From Candidatus Binatia bacterium (GTDB lineage Bacteria; Desulfobacterota; Binatia; Bin18): a DNA stretch of 64,000 bases. The stretch is taken from contig JAJEFA010000004.1 in assembly GCA_022820725.1 (NCBI GenBank), positions 124,001 to 188,000 of the forward strand, given 5' to 3'. The notes under the pieces were generated by a model, which did no database searches, was not told where the DNA came from, and worked only from the letters and a program-made list of their open reading frames with translations. Below are positions 25,780 to 34,956 of the stretch, one piece after another. How positions within the stretch are numbered: position 1 is the stretch's first letter; every line of letters starts with the position of its first letter. The translations under genes and the position numbers were made by a program.

Positions 25780-26358
25780 TCAGGGGAGCGTGACCCGATG
25801 AATTGTTCCTTCTCTCGTCTGCGTATCAAACAGCGCATAAGCACCCCGCCGGTCCCGGTCTCGCGGCTGCGAGCATGAACCCGGATTGATGACCACTACG
25901 TCGCCAGCCTGATGGACCAACGGAACATGGGTGTGTCCGAAGCAGACCATATCATAGGGCAAAGCGGCGAATTCGTCCAAGCGCTTGCTGCCCGGATAAA
26001 TATATTCCTCATAGGGTTCCCACGGACTGGCGTGGACCATGAGAATCCGCAGGCCGTCGCAATCAAACTCCTGGCTGAGTGGAGCGTCTGCCAGAAAGGA
26101 GAGCGATGCTGCCGGGAAGGTCTCCCGACATTTTTTCAGGTACGCGGGATTACGGCCACCAAAAAGAACCACCTCGTGATTGCCCTGAATGCAGTGCGCC
26201 CCCGCCTCTTGCAGCAGAGCGACCGTGTCCGAGCAGAAACGGTATTCACTTACCGCGTCTCCGGGACACAACAGCAAATCAGTGGTGGGCATGTCGTTGA
26301 GCACGCGCCGGAGGGCCTGCGCGTCGGCATGGATATCAGAGACGATTCCTATTTTCAT
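25780..26358 (-). CDS. YfcE/MJ0936-type metallophosphoesterase
   Basis: Protein of 192 residues with the small-phosphodiesterase motif set: VSDIHADAQAL (residues 6-16), LCPGDAVSE, IQGNHE, MVHASPWEP, FGHTHVP and NPGSCSQPRD. It likely hydrolyses phosphodiesters in the cytoplasm with two metal ions. It is transcribed from its own start, 45 bp upstream of the aldo-keto reductase. Confidence 0.9.
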   Translation of the reverse strand: MKIGIVSDIHADAQALRRVLNDMPTTDLLLCPGDAVSEYRFCSDTVALLQEAGAHCIQGNHEVVLFGGRNPAYLKKCRETFPAASLSFLADAPLSQEFDCDGLRILMVHASPWEPYEEYIYPGSKRLDEFAALPYDMVCFGHTHVPLVHQAGDVVVINPGSCSQPRDRDRRGAYALFDTQTREGTIHRVTLP

Positions 26359-26370
26359 GGCGATACCGCT

Positions 26371-26405
26371 CCCTCTCCCCTGGCGGGAGAGGGCTGGGGT
26401 GAGGG
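26371..26405 (+). repeat. REP-like hairpin, family B, copy 1
   Basis: CCCTCTCCC (26371-26379), 5-nt loop, GGGAGAGGG (26385-26393), then CTGGGGTGAGGGGG. A shorter relative lies at 34886-34906. Confidence 0.75.
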
Positions 26406-26460
26406 GGAAAATTCAAAATAAGACACCATCTTGCTGTTTCACCGTTTCGTTGAGTCACCA

Positions 26461-26552
26461 GGAACCCACCCCGGCCTTCGGCCACCTCTCCCAAGAGGGG
26501 ATGTATTCCGCTCCCCTCCCTGGAGGGGTGCCACGTAGCGGCGGGGTGGGTT
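26461..26552. repeat. Two family A elements in inverted orientation
   Basis: Copy 2 (26461-26501) reads in reverse: GGAACCCACCCCGGCC then CCTCTCCCAAGAGGGG. Copy 3 (26512-26552) reads forward: TCCCCTCCCTGGAGGGG then GGCGGGGTGGGTT. Facing each other, they could fold into a long cruciform. The whole gap 26359-26633 holds only repeats and no gene. Confidence 0.75.
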
Positions 26553-26633
26553 GTCCTCTATGAGACACTATTTTGCAGTCTGTTGAATCAATGTGTATGG
26601 TTTGCTCGGCGCTCATGCAAGAGGGACGGCCTG

Positions 26634-27176
26634 CTATTCGACGTTGTGCTCCTCTATACGCTCACCGGCCAGCAGCGGGCTGTCGAGCGTCACGTCCAGG
26701 CCGCACGCCTGGGCCAGGACCGTCAGCAGGAGATTGCTGACGACCCGCTCTTCTCCCTGCCGGTCTCGGGCGCCTTTGGTCAGCGTACACGAATAGACGC
26801 GGGTTTCCGTTGCGGTACTGATACCGATGTGCGCGCGGTGCGCTCCCTTTTTGAGTCGGTCCGTCGCCAGCGTAGCGGTACAGGCGAGACCAACCACCTG
26901 GTCCTCCGCAGCGTGGAGGACAACCGCCCGTTTGTGGGCCGCCTGTGCCAGGGCCGCCGCGGTTTCTACGCTCACGGCCTGGCGTGGGCTGGCTCCCAGA
27001 AATGCGGTGAGCGCCGCTTCACTATAGGGAACGAGGACTTCAAGCACGGTCCGTGAGGCACCCGGAACCGCCAGCAGGTCTGCGATTGCCTGGGTTCCAC
27101 CGCCCGTCACCACAAGCATGGCCCTGAGAGAGCTGGCATGAATATGGGTAATGCTTGTAGTGTAGACGGATGCCAT
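26634..27176 (-). CDS. CinA C-terminal-like protein
   Basis: Protein of 180 residues. VVTGGGTQAIADLLAVPGASRTVLE, VPYSEAALTAFLG, VSVETAAALAQAA and VVGLACTATLATDRLKKGAHR resemble the CinA/PncC C-terminal domain. That domain deamidates nicotinamide mononucleotide, but here it lacks the usual SLTGGAP-type opening. The ATG lies 2 nt after the stop of the upstream BKACE gene, so translation is coupled. Function in this organism is inferred. Confidence 0.6.
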   Translation of the reverse strand: MASVYTTSITHIHASSLRAMLVVTGGGTQAIADLLAVPGASRTVLEVLVPYSEAALTAFLGASPRQAVSVETAAALAQAAHKRAVVLHAAEDQVVGLACTATLATDRLKKGAHRAHIGISTATETRVYSCTLTKGARDRQGEERVVSNLLLTVLAQACGLDVTLDSPLLAGERIEEHNVE

Positions 27177-27178
27177 GT

Positions 27179-28045
27179 CTAGGCTTCTATGATGGCCCGA
27201 GCCTCGTCTGGTGTCGCTACCTCGTGTCCCATAGCAGTAATGGTTGCCACGGCGCGCTCGACGAGTTGCGGGTTTGTGGGCTGCCCTTCTTGCGCATAAT
27301 GGTGGTCTTCCAGACCCAGCCGGACATGACCACCCAGGCTGATGATCTGAGGGATAAAGGGAAGATTATCTCCGCCGAGCGTAGCCGCAAACCAATTGCA
27401 GCGTATGCCTTGCAGCATATCCAGATAAGCCTCCAGGCTCTTGAGCGACGGGGGCAAGCCAAACGGAAGCTCCGGTCCGCCAAAATAGAACTTGAGTAAT
27501 AGCGGTTCGGTCAGCAGACCCTGGTCAAGAAAGACCAGCACGGCCCGCAGAAAGCTGGGATCAAAAATCTGGAGGGTCGGTCTCACCCCGCACGCCCGCG
27601 ACTGTTCCAAAAAATACCGATTGGCCTCATATGAATTCTGATAGATGAAATTCCCGCCCGAGAGCGTTTTTGTGCGCGCGTCATACGAGACCAGGTTGAC
27701 CGAGCCAGGATCGGCCCAGCCCAGGTCGGGTTTGGTGGCCGGGTCTTTGGCGAGTTCCAGAAAATGGGCAAACCGTTCAACCGGATCGTCGCCAAACGGA
27801 AACGTGGGCCAGAGAATGGGATTGCACTGTCCGCGCGTTCGCCGGAATACCTCGCTATAATACCCAACGTCCTGCACCCATTCGCCCGTATCCGGTTCCC
27901 TGACATGAAAATGAACCGCCGCCGCCCCGGCCCGACAGGTCGCGATGGCATCGTTAGCGATGTCTTCCGGGCTGTAGGCAATATGGGGATTCCGGGCTTT
28001 GTCGGAATTGCCGTTGATGGCTGCCTCAATCATGATCTTGGCCAT
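27179..28045 (-). CDS. Beta-keto acid cleavage enzyme (BKACE, DUF849)
   Basis: Protein of 288 residues. The Zn-binding pair in AAAVHFHVREPDTG near residue 46, and the late GGHVRLGLEDHHY motif, define the family. Members condense a beta-keto acid with acetyl-CoA, as in 3-keto-5-aminohexanoate cleavage during lysine fermentation. The substrate is not predictable here. AAAGGAGGG precedes the ATG; it lies 24 bp after hisF. Confidence 0.92.
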   Translation of the reverse strand: MAKIMIEAAINGNSDKARNPHIAYSPEDIANDAIATCRAGAAAVHFHVREPDTGEWVQDVGYYSEVFRRTRGQCNPILWPTFPFGDDPVERFAHFLELAKDPATKPDLGWADPGSVNLVSYDARTKTLSGGNFIYQNSYEANRYFLEQSRACGVRPTLQIFDPSFLRAVLVFLDQGLLTEPLLLKFYFGGPELPFGLPPSLKSLEAYLDMLQGIRCNWFAATLGGDNLPFIPQIISLGGHVRLGLEDHHYAQEGQPTNPQLVERAVATITAMGHEVATPDEARAIIEA

Positions 28046-28069
28046 ATTCCCTCCTTTTGATCGTTTGAT

Positions 28070-28852
28070 TTACCCCTGATGGTTCGAGAGCCGCACCCGT
28101 ACCCCGCGCTCGTCCAGGAAACGCTTGCACTCCTGAATGGAGTGTTCCTGGTAATGGAAGATCGAGGCGGCCAGCGCAGCATCGGCTTGACCCGCGGTGA
28201 GACCCTCGTAAATGTGTTGTAAATTTCCAACGCCGCCCGAAGCAATGACCGGAATCGTCACCGCTTCGGCAATCGCGCAAGTGAGTTCGATGTCATAGCC
28301 AGCCTTGGTGCCGTCCCGGTCCATACTGGTCAGCAGGAGTTCGCCCGAGCCGTAGGCTTCCATCCGTTGCGCCCATTCGATGGCGTCAATGCCGGTCGGG
28401 GTACGGCCGCCATGAATAAAGACCTCCCAACCGGACTTCTCGGAGGCCGACCTTCGTTTGGCATCAATCGCCACCACGATGCACTGACTCCCAAAGCGTT
28501 CGGCCGCCTCTTTGACAAACTCAGGCCGGTTGACGGCCGCGGTGTTGATGGAGACTTTGTCTGCGCCGGCATTAAGCAGGTCACGAATATCCTGGTTCTC
28601 CCGCACCCCGCCGCCAACGGTCAGCGGCATGAAAACGGTTTCCGCCGTTTTCCGGACAACATCGAGAATAATCCGCCGCCGTTCGTGCGAGGCCGTAATA
28701 TCGAGAAACGTCAGTTCGTCCGCACCCTCTGCGTCATACCGCTGCGCAACGGCAACCGGGTCGCCGGCATCGCGCAAATCCACAAAATTCACCCCCTTGA
28801 CCACGCGACCTTCTTTCACATCCAGGCACGGAATGATGCGTTTGCTCAGCAT
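28070..28852 (-). CDS. hisF: Imidazole glycerol phosphate synthase cyclase subunit
   Basis: TIM-barrel cyclase of histidine synthesis, partner of HisH. Catalytic Asp11 (RIIPCLDV) and the second Asp near 130 (VVAIDAK) are present, with VGGGVRE and ASGGVGNLQ phosphate loops. The ATG at 28852 matches the normal HisF start (260 residues); an in-frame TTG at 28906 overlaps the upstream stop codon and would add 18 unlikely residues. hisF is separated from hisA/hisH by two unrelated genes. Confidence 0.95.
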   Translation of the reverse strand: MLSKRIIPCLDVKEGRVVKGVNFVDLRDAGDPVAVAQRYDAEGADELTFLDITASHERRRIILDVVRKTAETVFMPLTVGGGVRENQDIRDLLNAGADKVSINTAAVNRPEFVKEAAERFGSQCIVVAIDAKRRSASEKSGWEVFIHGGRTPTGIDAIEWAQRMEAYGSGELLLTSMDRDGTKAGYDIELTCAIAEAVTIPVIASGGVGNLQHIYEGLTAGQADAALAASIFHYQEHSIQECKRFLDERGVRVRLSNHQG

Positions 28853-28902
28853 GCGCGCAGTGTCAGGCGTTTCCAGAAAACTGTCAAGAGAGGCGGCAGC
28901 GT

Positions 28903-29874
28903 TCAACTGGCTCGACCCTGGACAGACGGCACTGGGGAGACCGGGGAGGTGGCGAGGTCCGGCTGCGCTGACGCGGGCGGCGCTGCGGTGTGGGCTTGCG
29001 CTTCGTCGGCAACGCTGTCTTCGGCCCAGATGATATTCCGATAATCAAGCCGTTGCGAACCGATGATATTGAATTTAATCGCATGGAAATAGGGCGACAG
29101 GTCGAAATCACGCGGGGTAATCAGGGTCGGGTGTCGCCGCCGAAAGACTGGCCGTCCGTGCGTGGCCCGTTCCTTGAAAAAGAAGCGATGGTAAAAGGGT
29201 GGAGACGGTTCCTGAGCGTCGGGGGTGGACTCGACGTGGGGCAGAATAGGAAAGCGGACTTTGCCAAAGGCCGAGGCAATCATGCTGGAGCAGATGACCT
29301 CGGTTGGTAGCCCGCTCCCAAAATTGAGCGCCCGCCGGCGAAAGCGGCGCGGGACCAGACTAACCGGCAGGAAATAGCGTCCCAGGTCAAAGATATTCTG
29401 GAGATCATAGGTATAGCCGAGCTGACTGATCACATCGTCCAAGATCACCTGGCAGTCCTGGGGCTGGAGGTTGTGCGGGCGGCACAGGCGGATGTTGTAC
29501 TCGACGTACTTCGATAACGAAGACAGCACGACCCCTTCGTCGACCAGCGCTTCCACCAACAGGAACCGGGCGTCGTCGCCAAAAGTGGCCCGAGTCTGCT
29601 CCGCCAGGGGATGGTTGCCGCGAATCAGTTCATCGCCAATGTAGATGGCCGAGTGCGACCAGGAACTCTGGGTGAGATATTTAATGACCTCGCTAATACG
29701 CTGAGAGCCCTCCACCAGCAGGACATCCCCTTTGCGTATCTGGCTCTTGAGCGCGTCCAAATTGTTCGGAAAACGAACCGCATAGTTGTTGAGGGGTTTG
29801 GTGAGCAGGGCGGCAAACCGCCTGATAATCGCTTGGCGAAGGCGCCGAAGTGGGTGAAATATCGCTTGTGCCAT
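28903..29874 (-). CDS. YiiX/YebB-like permuted NlpC/P60 hydrolase
   Basis: Protein of 323 residues. The pattern [36 protein letters not shown], with His74, followed by the Cys in [13 protein letters not shown] near 190, matches the circularly permuted papain-like family (DUF830/YiiX). The C-terminus after 290 is Ala/Pro-rich. These enzymes are thought to cleave lipid or peptide amides. It lies between hisF and the CBS gene, an unusual guest in a histidine operon. Confidence 0.75.
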   Translation of the reverse strand: MAQAIFHPLRRLRQAIIRRFAALLTKPLNNYAVRFPNNLDALKSQIRKGDVLLVEGSQRISEVIKYLTQSSWSHSAIYIGDELIRGNHPLAEQTRATFGDDARFLLVEALVDEGVVLSSLSKYVEYNIRLCRPHNLQPQDCQVILDDVISQLGYTYDLQNIFDLGRYFLPVSLVPRRFRRRALNFGSGLPTEVICSSMIASAFGKVRFPILPHVESTPDAQEPSPPFYHRFFFKERATHGRPVFRRRHPTLITPRDFDLSPYFHAIKFNIIGSQRLDYRNIIWAEDSVADEAQAHTAAPPASAQPDLATSPVSPVPSVQGRAS

Positions 29875-30004
29875 CCCCTGCGTTCCCTTTCCACATTGTA
29901 GAGGAAGCGAGTCGGAGACGACAAGGGAAGCGTGTCTATGCCCGGCACTTCGATTGTATGCTAGGATTACGTGGTGCGAAAACGCTCAGACGGAGTAGGG
30001 TTTC

Positions 30005-30448
30005 ATGGCAGCCCAGACAACGTATCCGCGACAGGTCAAAGAGGTGATGACCCGGGACGTGGTTGCACTCAGGCCGCAGCAACCGTTTGCGCAGGCATTG
30101 GCGCTCCTGGCTCAGCATCGGTTCCGGCATTTGCTGGTGACCGATGCCGATGCCCGCTTGGTCGGGGTGATTTCCGACCGTGACCTGCTCCGTTGCATGA
30201 GCCGGGAAGCCGACCTTGAGCGGGTCACAGTCGCCGACATCATGGGGGCTGCCGTGGTGACCGTGCAACCGGACACTTCGCTGTCCGAAGCTGCGGCCCG
30301 GATGCTGAGCCGTCGTATTAATTGTCTGCCGGTGATCGAGAACGACAAGGTCTGCGGTATTCTGACCTCGACCGATCTGCTCCAGGCTTTTCACAACCTC
30401 CAAACGGATATTGAACAGGGCAGTGTCACTGACGCGTCACAGGAATGA
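30005..30448 (+). CDS. Tandem CBS-domain protein
   Basis: Protein of 147 residues made of two CBS motifs. The first is VKEVMTRDVVALRPQQPFAQALALLAQHRFRHLLVTD...LVGVISDRDLL. The second is VADIMGAAVVTVQPDTSLSEAARMLSRRINCLPVIE...VCGILTSTDLL. CBS pairs bind adenine nucleotides and sense energy state. The gene stands alone on the plus strand, convergent with hisA. Confidence 0.9.
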   Translation: MAAQTTYPRQVKEVMTRDVVALRPQQPFAQALALLAQHRFRHLLVTDADARLVGVISDRDLLRCMSREADLERVTVADIMGAAVVTVQPDTSLSEAAARMLSRRINCLPVIENDKVCGILTSTDLLQAFHNLQTDIEQGSVTDASQE

Positions 30449-30475
30449 GATCACGGGTCGTCCCGCGACCGCGTC

Positions 30476-31207
30476 TTATCCCTGGGCGGTCCCCAGCCGA
30501 ATAGCCTCTGCCAACTGCACCCCTCCGGTATAGAGCGCCCGCCCGATAATCACCCCCATGACACCGAACGGTTCAAGGGGCAGGAGACGCTGAATATCGG
30601 CGGTACTCGCCACCCCTCCCGAGGCAATGACCGGGACTGAGACTGCCTGGGCCAGAGCGCCTGTGGCCTCATGATTCACGCCCTGCTGGGTTCCGTCACG
30701 GCTGATATCCGTATAGACGATCTCGCTCACTCCCTGGTCCTGACAACGGAGCGCCAGCTCAGTCGCATCCAGGTCGGTCGTTTCCGTCCAGCCTTGGACC
30801 GCTACCCGCCCGGCCAGGGCGTCAATGCCGACCGTAACCCGGCCGGGGAACTCGGCGCAGGCTTCCGTCACCAGAGCCGGATGACGATGGGCTACCGTCC
30901 CCAGGATCGCGCGACTGACTCCGAGAGACAGAAGGCGTTCGAGCGTGGCCAGGCTGCGGATACCGCCCCCGACCTGAACCGGAATGGTCAGGGCCTGACA
31001 GATACGTGCAATTGCGTTGGTATTGACTGCGGTGCCACTGACCGCGGCGTCAAGGTCCACTACGTGCAGTCGCTGAGCTCCTTCCCGTTGCCAGCGTAGC
31101 GCGGTTTCGACCGGGTCGTCCGAGTAGACCGTGGCCTGGTCCATATCCCCCTGATAGAGGCGGACACACTGTCCGGCCTTCAGATCAATAGCCGGAATAA
31201 TCAGCAT
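30476..31207 (-). CDS. hisA: Phosphoribosylformimino-AICAR-phosphate isomerase
   Basis: Histidine pathway isomerase, 243 residues. Asp8 (MLIIPAIDL) and Asp near 129 (VGIDALAG), with VGGGIRS and ASGGVAS phosphate loops. The ATG at 31205-31207 is right for the family; further upstream the frame lies inside hisH. The start overlaps the hisH stop by 7 bp, so the two are coupled. Confidence 0.96.
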   Translation of the reverse strand: MLIIPAIDLKAGQCVRLYQGDMDQATVYSDDPVETALRWQREGAQRLHVVDLDAAVSGTAVNTNAIARICQALTIPVQVGGGIRSLATLERLLSLGVSRAILGTVAHRHPALVTEACAEFPGRVTVGIDALAGRVAVQGWTETTDLDATELALRCQDQGVSEIVYTDISRDGTQQGVNHEATGALAQAVSVPVIASGGVASTADIQRLLPLEPFGVMGVIIGRALYTGGVQLAEAIRLGTAQG

Positions 31208-31872
31208 GGCGACACTGAGCCAGCCGCAGTACGGGACAGGCTGCCTGGACGATGCTCGCGAACGAGTTGGCCGAAATTGGCCAGAATTCTCAGACCAATC
31301 GTCTGGCTTTTTTCCGGATGAAACTGCGTGGCAAAGATATTCCCCGACCACACGCTGGAGGCAAACGGCCGCCCATACTCCGTGGTCGTGGCAATAATCG
31401 CGGGGTCATCCGGGACCGGATAGTACGAATGCACGAAATACACGCTCGCGCCCTCGGCTACGCCGTCGAGATGGGGAGGGCGGTGTGTGATGCTGAGTTG
31501 ATTCCAGCCCATGTGCGGAATTTTTTGTCCAGCCAGGGTGGTCGGATCAAACCGCACGATCTTGCCTTTCAGAATATCCAGCCCGCGGACCCGGCCAAAC
31601 TCGACACTCTCCGAAAATAAAATCTGCATCCCGACACAGATACCGAGAAACGGCGTACCCCGCTCAACCACTCGGTGGACGGTATTGACCAGGTCGCACG
31701 CAGCCAAGCCATCCATGCACGCTCCAAACGCGCCCACTCCCGGCAGGACAACGCCGGCGGCAGCCTCAATCTGCGCCGCATCCCGGGTGACGGTCGCCGC
31801 ATGGCCCATCTTTTCAAAGCCCTTTTGGACGCTCCGCAGATTGCCCATGCCGTAGTCAATAATCGCGATCAT
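31201..31872 (-). CDS. hisH: Imidazole glycerol phosphate synthase glutaminase subunit
   Basis: Class I glutamine amidotransferase subunit of 223 residues. Nucleophile Cys79 (FLGICVGMQ) and the His-Glu pair in QFHPEKS near 190 complete the triad. It supplies ammonia to HisF. The C-terminus (EHRPGSLSRTAAGSVSPC) is a little longer than usual and overlaps the hisA start. Confidence 0.95.
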   Translation of the reverse strand: MIAIIDYGMGNLRSVQKGFEKMGHAATVTRDAAQIEAAAGVVLPGVGAFGACMDGLAACDLVNTVHRVVERGTPFLGICVGMQILFSESVEFGRVRGLDILKGKIVRFDPTTLAGQKIPHMGWNQLSITHRPPHLDGVAEGASVYFVHSYYPVPDDPAIIATTTEYGRPFASSVWSGNIFATQFHPEKSQTIGLRILANFGQLVREHRPGSLSRTAAGSVSPC

Positions 31873-32033
31873 AATGGACGGCCATTATTCCCGCCGGACT
31901 GGAGGGAATCAAGGGAGAGTCAGCCCTAGGCCGCTGCACATACACCCCGGAAAAATCCCGGCCTTGAGGCTCCGGGCGAAAACCGATAGGTGTTCATCCA
32001 GCCCGCAGGAGCGGGAGCTGAAGGAGGAAGCCT

Positions 32034-33110
32034 ATGAAAGCCGGAGTCTTTATGATGCCCTCACACCCACCCGAAAGGGACCTCTACGAGGGCCATGCGT
32101 GGGACCTGCAACACCTGGAGTTTGTCGACCGCGTCGGTTTTCACGAGGCATGGATAGGCGAGCATTTCACCGCCCCCTGGGAGCCCAACCCTGCCCCGGA
32201 TTTGCTCATCGCTCAGGCCCTCCTGCGCACCCAGCGCATCAAACTCTGCCCGGGTGCCCATCTCCTGCCGTACCACCATCCGGTTGAACTGGCCCACCGG
32301 GTGGCTTTTCTGGACCACATGGCCCGGGGCCGTTTCATGCTGGGGGTCGGAACGAGCGGCCTGCCGAGCGACTGGAAGCTGTTCAATGTGGACGGTGCGG
32401 CTGGAGAAAATCGGCGCATGACACTGGAGGCGCTCAATATCATGCTCCGGCTGTGGCAGAGCGAAGAGCCGTTTGAATATCAGGGTGAATTCTGGTCGTT
32501 CAACCGGATTGACACCATGCTCGACACCCTTAAGTTTCACCTCAGACCCTTTCAACAACCTCACCCGCCCATCGGTATTGCCGGCCTCACGCCGGGCTCG
32601 GATACCCTGAAGTTCGCCGGCGAGAACGGCTTCCTGCCCCTCAGCATCGCGCTCAGCAACAGCTATCTCAACACGCACTGGCAGGCCGTCGTCGAAGGGG
32701 CCGAGCGGTCCGGCGTCACGCCGTCTCGGAGTGACTGGCGCATCTCGCGCGAGGTCTATATTGCCGAGACCGACCAAGAGGCGCGCGACCAAGCCCTGAA
32801 CGGCATGCTGGGCCGGGTGTGGGGCGAGTATCTGCTGCCGCTCTTCAAATCGTTCGAGATGATGAGCTTGTTCAAGCACCATCCCGAGGTTCCGGATTCC
32901 GACGTGACGCTGGAATACCTGGCCGACTATGTGTGGCTGGTTGGCTCCCCACAAACCGTGACCCAAAAGCTGGGCGATATGTACGAACAAACCGGCGGTT
33001 TCGGTTGCCTGCTGGCCCTGACCTTCGATCAGTCCGAAAACAACGAAGCCTGGGAGAACTCGCAACGCATGCTGGTTGAAGAGGTGTTGCCCCACTTCGC
33101 AGACGCATAA
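32034..33110 (+). CDS. Luciferase-like monooxygenase (LLM class)
   Basis: Protein of 358 residues. VDRVGFHEAWIGEHFTAPWE near residue 30, CPGAHLLPYHHPVELAHRV near 75, and MARGRFMLGVGTSGLP near 100 are LLM hallmarks. AAGGAGG precedes the ATG. It starts the plus-strand block 32034-36697, which separates hisH from hisB. It is 4 bp upstream of the amidohydrolase gene, so the two are coupled. Confidence 0.9.
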   Translation: MKAGVFMMPSHPPERDLYEGHAWDLQHLEFVDRVGFHEAWIGEHFTAPWEPNPAPDLLIAQALLRTQRIKLCPGAHLLPYHHPVELAHRVAFLDHMARGRFMLGVGTSGLPSDWKLFNVDGAAGENRRMTLEALNIMLRLWQSEEPFEYQGEFWSFNRIDTMLDTLKFHLRPFQQPHPPIGIAGLTPGSDTLKFAGENGFLPLSIALSNSYLNTHWQAVVEGAERSGVTPSRSDWRISREVYIAETDQEARDQALNGMLGRVWGEYLLPLFKSFEMMSLFKHHPEVPDSDVTLEYLADYVWLVGSPQTVTQKLGDMYEQTGGFGCLLALTFDQSENNEAWENSQRMLVEEVLPHFADA

Positions 33111-33113
33111 CTG

Positions 33114-33968
33114 ATGATCACTGATCCGCCCCCGACGATCGACTCGCAGGTCCATGCCTATGAACGTGACCGCCCGGAGCGGCCGTGGAGGGGGGCCATC
33201 CCCGGTCCGGCCGAGGTCACGGGTGATGACATGGTTGCAGCGATGGATGCCGTTGGTGTTGACGGAGCCCTGTTGGTCTCGCCGTGGACCATGTACCGCT
33301 TCGACGCGAGCTACGCGCTTGAAGTGTATGCTAGGCATCCCGGCCGGTTCGGTCTGATCAAACCGTTCGATCCCCGGGTAGAAACCGTCAACGATGAGAT
33401 TGCCGAATGGGCGGCAACGCCGGGTGTGGTTGGGGCGCGCATCATGATGATGGGTGACCCGACGGCCGACGATCCGGGACTGAATCGGATATTGGCGGCT
33501 GGCGCACGGCACGGCCTCCCGGTGAACATACTGTGTTGGGGAAAACTCTCGCTCTTGGGTGAGCTGGCGCGCAAGAACCCGAACACGCAGCTCGTCATAG
33601 ATCACGTGGGCCTTCACCAACCCTTCCAACCCCCTGCTCCGCCAGAGCCCTTTGCCGATCTCGGCAAGGTCATCGCCCTGGCCGAGCACGACAATGTCGC
33701 CATCAAGATTTCCGGGGCGTGCACCCTGTCGCACGAGCCGTTCCCCTACGTCGACATTTGGGAGCCCCTGGGACAGATCTTCGCGGCATATGGCTTTGAG
33801 CGCTGCCTGTGGGGCACGGACTGGACCCGGGCGGTTGAGTTACTGACCTATGAGCAGGGTGTTGAGGCGTTCCGGGTCACCGACCAGTTGTCCGACGCCG
33901 AGCGCGCCGCGCTCATGGGCGGCAGCCTCGCCCGTATCTATAACTGGTCGCCCACGGTCGCGCGTTGA
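33114..33968 (+). CDS. Amidohydrolase-2-type metal-dependent hydrolase
   Basis: Protein of 284 residues. IDSQVHAYE near residue 9, IDHVGLHQPF near 162, and LWGTDWTRAV near 238 follow the amidohydrolase-2 family (decarboxylases and lactonases). In the first motif the usual DxHxH/DxH is represented by DSQVHAYE. The preceding LLM gene ends 4 bp before, so the pair probably act on one substrate, for example oxidation then hydrolysis. No strong ribosome site; coupling likely. Confidence 0.85.
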   Translation: MITDPPPTIDSQVHAYERDRPERPWRGAIPGPAEVTGDDMVAAMDAVGVDGALLVSPWTMYRFDASYALEVYARHPGRFGLIKPFDPRVETVNDEIAEWAATPGVVGARIMMMGDPTADDPGLNRILAAGARHGLPVNILCWGKLSLLGELARKNPNTQLVIDHVGLHQPFQPPAPPEPFADLGKVIALAEHDNVAIKISGACTLSHEPFPYVDIWEPLGQIFAAYGFERCLWGTDWTRAVELLTYEQGVEAFRVTDQLSDAERAALMGGSLARIYNWSPTVAR

Positions 33969-34020
33969 TGAGCCTCATTACGCATGCTCTGAAAAACCAT
34001 TCCAAAGAGAGGAGAAGATT

Positions 34021-34875
34021 ATGGCAGAAAACAGTACGTACACACCGCCGAAAGTCTGGCAGTGGGACAAAGAAAGTGGTGGTCGTTTTGCAAATATCAA
34101 TAGACCCATCGCAGGCGCGACGCACGACAAAGAACTGCCGGTCGGCGAACACGACCTACAGCTCTATTCGCTTGCTACGCCCAACGGCGTCAAGGTGACC
34201 GTATTGCTGGAGGAATTCCTTGAGCTCGGCATCAAGGAGGCCGAGTACGATGCTTACCTCATCAACATTGGTGAGGGTGAGCAATTCGGTAGTGGTTTTG
34301 TGGCCATTAACCCCAACTCCAAAATCCCGGCGCTGCTTGATCGCAGCACCACCCCTCCGACCCGCGTCTTTGAGTCCGGCGCCATGCTCGTCTATCTGGC
34401 AGAAAAATTCGGCGCCTTCCTGCCGACCGAGCTGTCAGCCCGTGCTGAATGCCTGTCGTGGCTGTTCTTTCAGATGGGCAGTGCTCCCTACATAGGCGGC
34501 GGGTTCGGTCATTTTTATGCCTATGCGCCGGAAAAGTTCGAGTATCCCATCAATCGTTTCGCCATGGAGACGAAACGCCTCCTGGACGTGTTGAATCGCC
34601 ATCTCAGCGACCGGCAGTATTTGTGTGGTGACGAGTACACCATCGCAGACATCGCGAACTACGCCTGGTATGGTGCCTTAGTCGGACAGAATATCTACGA
34701 AGCCGCCGAGTTTCTTGACGTTAAATCGTACACGCATGTGATCCGGTGGACGAAAGAAATTGAAGCCCGGCCCGCCGTCCAACGCGGTCGACGCGTGAAC
34801 AAGTCCTGGGGACCAGAGGAAGAGCGGCTCATCGAGCGCCACAGTGCCGGCGATTTCGATGCGCCGGCTGGCTAA
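34021..34875 (+). CDS. yghU: YghU-type glutathione transferase / disulfide-bond oxidoreductase
   Basis: Protein of 284 residues. The line YTPPKVWQWDKESGGRFANINRPIAGATHDKELPVGEH follows E. coli YghU almost position by position. So do LATPNGVKVTVLLEE, NPNSKIPALLD, FESGAMLVYLAEKFG and GGGFGHFYAYAPEKFEYPINRF. The family binds two glutathiones and reduces disulfides. GAGAGGAG precedes the ATG; an upstream in-frame extension overlaps the amidohydrolase and is rejected. Confidence 0.93.
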   Translation: MAENSTYTPPKVWQWDKESGGRFANINRPIAGATHDKELPVGEHDLQLYSLATPNGVKVTVLLEEFLELGIKEAEYDAYLINIGEGEQFGSGFVAINPNSKIPALLDRSTTPPTRVFESGAMLVYLAEKFGAFLPTELSARAECLSWLFFQMGSAPYIGGGFGHFYAYAPEKFEYPINRFAMETKRLLDVLNRHLSDRQYLCGDEYTIADIANYAWYGALVGQNIYEAAEFLDVKSYTHVIRWTKEIEARPAVQRGRRVNKSWGPEEERLIERHSAGDFDAPAG

Positions 34876-34885
34876 GCGGATATAC

Positions 34886-34906
34886 CCCTCTCCTTGAGGG
34901 AGAGGG
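34886..34906 (+). repeat. REP-like hairpin, family B, copy 2
   Basis: CCCTCTCC (34886-34893), 5-nt loop, GGAGAGGG (34899-34906), between the yghU and crotonase genes. Confidence 0.65.
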
Positions 34907-34956
34907 CACCCTCACCAGTCTCTCAGGGCAGCGAACCTAGAAAAAGGAGGGGAGAC

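Noticed and set aside
31880..32033. GC hairpins before the LLM gene considered as a riboswitch
   Set aside because: CCCGGCCTTGAGGCTCCGGG and a nearby GCCCGCAGGAGCGGG fold locally, but I can match no known aptamer core.
32061..33734. A 557-codon open frame on the minus strand
   Set aside because: It lies antisense to the LLM and amidohydrolase genes, which have clear family motifs and ribosome sites. Its translation has no recognisable domain, so it is a high-GC shadow.
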